A stretch of DNA of 64,000 bases from Sphingomonas phyllosphaerae (lineage in GTDB: Bacteria > Pseudomonadota > Alphaproteobacteria > Sphingomonadales > Sphingomonadaceae), in assembly GCA_036946405.1 (NCBI GenBank), contig JAQIJC010000001.1, forward strand, positions 3,540,609-3,604,608, written 5' to 3'. The notes beneath the pieces were generated by a model, which saw only the letters and a list, made by a program, of their open reading frames with translations, made no database searches and had not been told where the DNA came from. Positions 61,678-64,000 of this stretch are shown piece after piece. Every line of letters starts with the position of its first letter. Position 1 is the stretch's first letter. The position numbers were made by a program, and so were the translations under genes.

Positions 61678-61980
61678 TCAGAACTTCTGCTGGCGCTCAT
61701 ACAACGACTTGTAATGTTGGATGCGGGTCACGCGCAGACCCGGCATCCCCGACCGGTCGATCGCGCGTTGCCAGCCGGCGAATTCCTCGACGGTCAGGCT
61801 GTAGCGGGTGCAGACGTCGTCGACGCTCAGCAGACCGCCGTTAACCGCCGCGACCACCTCGGCCTTGCGGCGCACCACCCAACGGGTCGTGTCCGGCGGC
61901 GGCAGGGAGTCGATGGTCAGCGGCTCGCCCAGCGGGCCTATGACCTTGGCAGGGCGACAATTTTCTTGTTGTTCTATCAT
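61678..61980 (-). CDS. sciP: SciP-type CtrA inhibitor (DUF1153 family)
   Basis: 100 residues from ATG 61980. The DUF1153 block is complete: KVIGPLGEPLTIDSLPPPDT, then RWVVRRKAEVVAAVNGGLLS (helix-turn-helix), EEFAGWQRAIDRSGMPGLR and TRIQHYKSLYE. In Caulobacter SciP binds the master regulator CtrA and blocks its activation of target promoters; conservation in sphingomonads makes the same role likely. Monocistronic. A longer frame to 62016 lacks conservation. Confidence 0.88.
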   Translation of the reverse strand: MIEQQENCRPAKVIGPLGEPLTIDSLPPPDTTRWVVRRKAEVVAAVNGGLLSVDDVCTRYSLTVEEFAGWQRAIDRSGMPGLRVTRIQHYKSLYERQQKF

Positions 61981-62081
61981 TCCAAACCTCGGTTCGGGGC
62001 CGCGACCCCATTCCATGTCGTACCTGCTGCGTAACGGCGACGGATTGAACGGCCCCTAAAGCGGTGCGGTAAACGACCCGT

Positions 62082-62255
62082 TCACGACTGTTTCCAATGG
62101 TGGATTGCCGCCGCGGCGTCGGCGTTGAACGCACCGCCGGCTGGGCGCGCCGGTTCGTCCAGCGCCCGCGCGACCTGCGCGGTCCGCGACGCGAGCTGGC
62201 GTGCGCGCAGGCTGCACAACAACGGCATATCCTGAGGGGAGTGTTCGGCTTTCAT
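62082..62255 (-). CDS. small hypothetical protein (57 aa) between sciP and mnmA
   Basis: ATG 62255 to TGA 62082. The sequence (MKAEHSPQDMPLLCSLRARQ, then ASRTAQVARALDEPARPAGG) has very high third-position G+C, as real genes here do, and fills a gap otherwise without a gene. No family recognised. The flanks (62017-62081 and 62256-62347) hold no other gene. Confidence 0.45.
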   Translation of the reverse strand: MKAEHSPQDMPLLCSLRARQLASRTAQVARALDEPARPAGGAFNADAAAAIHHWKQS

Positions 62256-62347
62256 CCTGCCGGTCTAGCCCCGACGGTCTGAAAGCCCGGTAAAGCCGGT
62301 GGAAACGCTTCGTTCATTTCGGTTTACGCCGCCGGGGTCGCGGTTGT

Positions 62348-63487
62348 ATGGTCGCCGCCATCATGGACAGCGGTGAATTCCAGCTCGCGCCCGGTGCGCG
62401 ACGCATCGTCGTGGCGATGTCGGGCGGGGTCGACAGTTCGGTGGTCGCCGCGCTGGCGGCGCGCCAGCCGGGGGCCGAAGTGATCGGCGTCACGCTCCAG
62501 CTCTACGATCATGGCGAGGCGACGAAACGCGCCGGAGCATGCTGCGCCGGTCGCGACATCCGCGATGCGCGCGCGGTCTGCGACAAGCTCGGCATCGCGC
62601 ATTACGTCTTCGACCACGAAAGCAGCTTCCGCGCGAACGTCGTCGACGCCTTCGCCGACGAATATCTCGCCGGACGCACCCCCATCCCGTGCGTCCAGTG
62701 CAACATGGGGCCGAAGTTCACCGACCTGCTGGCGCTCGCCCGCGATCTCGGCGCGGACTGTCTCGCGACCGGCCATTACGTGCGCCGCGTCGAAGGCCCG
62801 TCGGGCGCGGAGCTGCACCGCGCCGCCGATCCCGCGCGCGACCAGAGCTATTTCCTGTTCGCCACCACGCAGGAACAGCTCGACTTCCTCCGCTTCCCGC
62901 TCGGCGGACTGCCCAAGTCGCGCGTCCGCGAACTCGCCGCCGACCTCGCGCTGCTCGTCGCCGACAAGCCCGACAGCCAGGATATCTGCTTCGTCCCCGA
63001 CGGCGATTATGCCTCGCTGGTCAAGAAGTTACGCCCGGAGGCGGCGACCGGCGGCGACATCGTCGACTTGACGGGGCGAAAGCTCGGCGAGCATCGCGGG
63101 CTGGTGCATTACACGGTCGGGCAGCGGCGCGGGCTCGAGATCGGCGGCACGCCCGAGCCGCTCTACGTCGTGCGGCTCGAGCCGGAGTCGCAGCGTGTCG
63201 TGGTCGGTCCGCGTGCCGCGCTGGCGGTCGCGGCGGCACGGCTGGAGCGGCTGAACGTTCTCGGCCCGCTGGGGGGTCCGCTCACCGCCAAGGTCCGGTC
63301 GATGGCCAGGCCGGTGCCGGCGCGCATGTCAGGCGACCGGCTGATCTTCGACACGCCCGAATATGGCGTCGCCCCCGGTCAGGCGGCGGTGCTCTATGCC
63401 GGAGAGCGCGTGCTGGGCGGCGGCTGGATCGCGGCCACAGAGCCCGCGCTCGTCAACGGCGAAATGGTCCCGCTCGCCGCGTCCTGA
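62348..63487 (+). CDS. mnmA: tRNA-specific 2-thiouridylase MnmA
   Basis: A 379-residue cytosolic enzyme that adds the 2-thio group to U34 of tRNA-Lys, -Glu and -Gln. The ATP-pyrophosphatase loop is [15 protein letters not shown]; the nucleophile Cys is in [12 protein letters not shown]; the second catalytic Cys in [18 protein letters not shown] and [11 protein letters not shown] are family blocks, and the C-terminal beta-barrel begins after [13 protein letters not shown] 62363 is a shorter start; neither has a strong ribosome site. Confidence 0.95.
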   Translation: MVAAIMDSGEFQLAPGARRIVVAMSGGVDSSVVAALAARQPGAEVIGVTLQLYDHGEATKRAGACCAGRDIRDARAVCDKLGIAHYVFDHESSFRANVVDAFADEYLAGRTPIPCVQCNMGPKFTDLLALARDLGADCLATGHYVRRVEGPSGAELHRAADPARDQSYFLFATTQEQLDFLRFPLGGLPKSRVRELAADLALLVADKPDSQDICFVPDGDYASLVKKLRPEAATGGDIVDLTGRKLGEHRGLVHYTVGQRRGLEIGGTPEPLYVVRLEPESQRVVVGPRAALAVAAARLERLNVLGPLGGPLTAKVRSMARPVPARMSGDRLIFDTPEYGVAPGQAAVLYAGERVLGGGWIAATEPALVNGEMVPLAAS

Positions 63488-63643
63488 CGCCCGGCGCCGG
63501 GGTCGACCGCCCGATCGATCCGAAGCCGCTCCCAGACAAAAGGCCCGGCGCCGCTGGGGGACACCGGACCAGTTTCGTCTAGGGAGCAACTCCAGACGGT
63601 AAGGAGAGGCGGGCGACGGCAATCGCCGCCGCCCGCGAAATCG

Positions 63644-63871
63644 TCAGAGCGCGTTGGTGGTCGCGGTCGCGACGTTGCCGTCGGTGGCGTTCAGCGGCAG
63701 CGCACCGACATCCGACAGGTTCTCGTCGGCCGGCAGCGTCTCGTTCACCACCGCATCGTTGCCCAGCTCGGCATTCAGCGCGGTGTCGTTCGCGGTGTCG
63801 GTCTTCGATCCGCATGCCGCCAGCGAGAGCGCCAGCGCCACCGCGGACATGCCAGCAACGATCTTCTTCAT
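63644..63871 (-). CDS. small lipoprotein, Asn/Thr/Ala-rich
   Basis: 75 residues from ATG 63871. The signal peptide ends in the lipobox SLAAC (Cys20), followed by a short acidic, low-complexity mature region (KTDTANDTALNAELGNDAVV). No domain. Such small lipoproteins are common and uncharacterised in sphingomonads. The 156 bp after mnmA contain only a GC-rich palindrome near 63490. Confidence 0.75.
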   Translation of the reverse strand: MKKIVAGMSAVALALSLAACGSKTDTANDTALNAELGNDAVVNETLPADENLSDVGALPLNATDGNVATATTNAL

Positions 63872-63958
63872 CAACGCACATCCCCTTCATGGTCGATGGC
63901 GGAGCGCCACCGTCCATTCCAAAATACATCGGATTGATGGGAGATCAACCCCGTTTCG

Positions 63959-64000
63959 TCACCGCTGCCATCCGGGACGCAGCGCCACCCGCAGCACGCG
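63959..64000 (-). CDS. possible 3' end of a minus-strand gene (runs off window)
   Basis: The frame from the window edge ends RVALRPGWQR-stop at 63959. The composition and basic tail are compatible with the end of a real protein, but 13 residues are too few to identify it. Confidence 0.3.
   Translation of the reverse strand, partial: RVLRVALRPGWQR

Overview
The window is high-G+C alphaproteobacterial chromosome, most likely Sphingomonas or a close relative. The reasons are the many large TonB-dependent receptors, a DUF1153 (SciP-type) CtrA regulator, a GlsB/YeaQ protein, an Mla-type lipid transport operon and the intergenic palindromes typical of sphingomonads. No similarity search was run; family names come from motifs read in the translations.

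Layout. 1-2.1 kb: end of a royal-jelly-family gene, a catalase-like protein and a short-chain dehydrogenase. 2.4-5.3 kb: a TonB siderophore receptor, a membrane-protein gene broken by an in-frame TGA, and an IS66 remnant. 5.6-17.9 kb: a carbohydrate-utilisation locus with a GntR/FCD regulator, GH35 beta-galactosidase, two large TonB receptors, an SGNH esterase and a GH29 alpha-L-fucosidase; both receptor promoters carry the same AGCG-centred palindrome. 18.2-22.2 kb: accessory genes (HNH nuclease operon, DUF2971). 22.2-26.0 kb: a 1276-residue chimera of ParB domain, DNA methyltransferase and the Walker-A-less C-terminal half of a Rad50/SMC-like ATPase.

26.8-49.46 kb: an integrative element of about 22.7 kb. 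It sits at the 3' end of tRNA-Ser(GGA) and is bounded by a 14-bp direct repeat of the tRNA end, with GATACCCC repeats inside both ends and a P4-type tyrosine integrase beside the tRNA. It carries an IHF-like protein, BLUF and GGDEF-PAS signalling proteins, an RMF-like protein, an SRAP protein, an unrecognised three-gene overlapping operon with a metallo-beta-lactamase-fold protein, DUF3800 and other low-G+C cargo. It also carries a decayed phage tail/lysis block that includes a phage tail protein fused to an FAD oxidoreductase, and AlpA.

49.5-64 kb: ordinary chromosome: tRNA-Ser, a cyclophilin, the mlaE-mlaF-mlaD-lipoprotein operon, DUF445, an RND efflux pump with its adaptor, a SIMPL protein, GlsB, SciP and mnmA. 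The best candidates for something undescribed are the ParB-methyltransferase-ATPase chimera, the tail-FAD oxidoreductase fusion and the three-gene operon at 31.5-33.9 kb.
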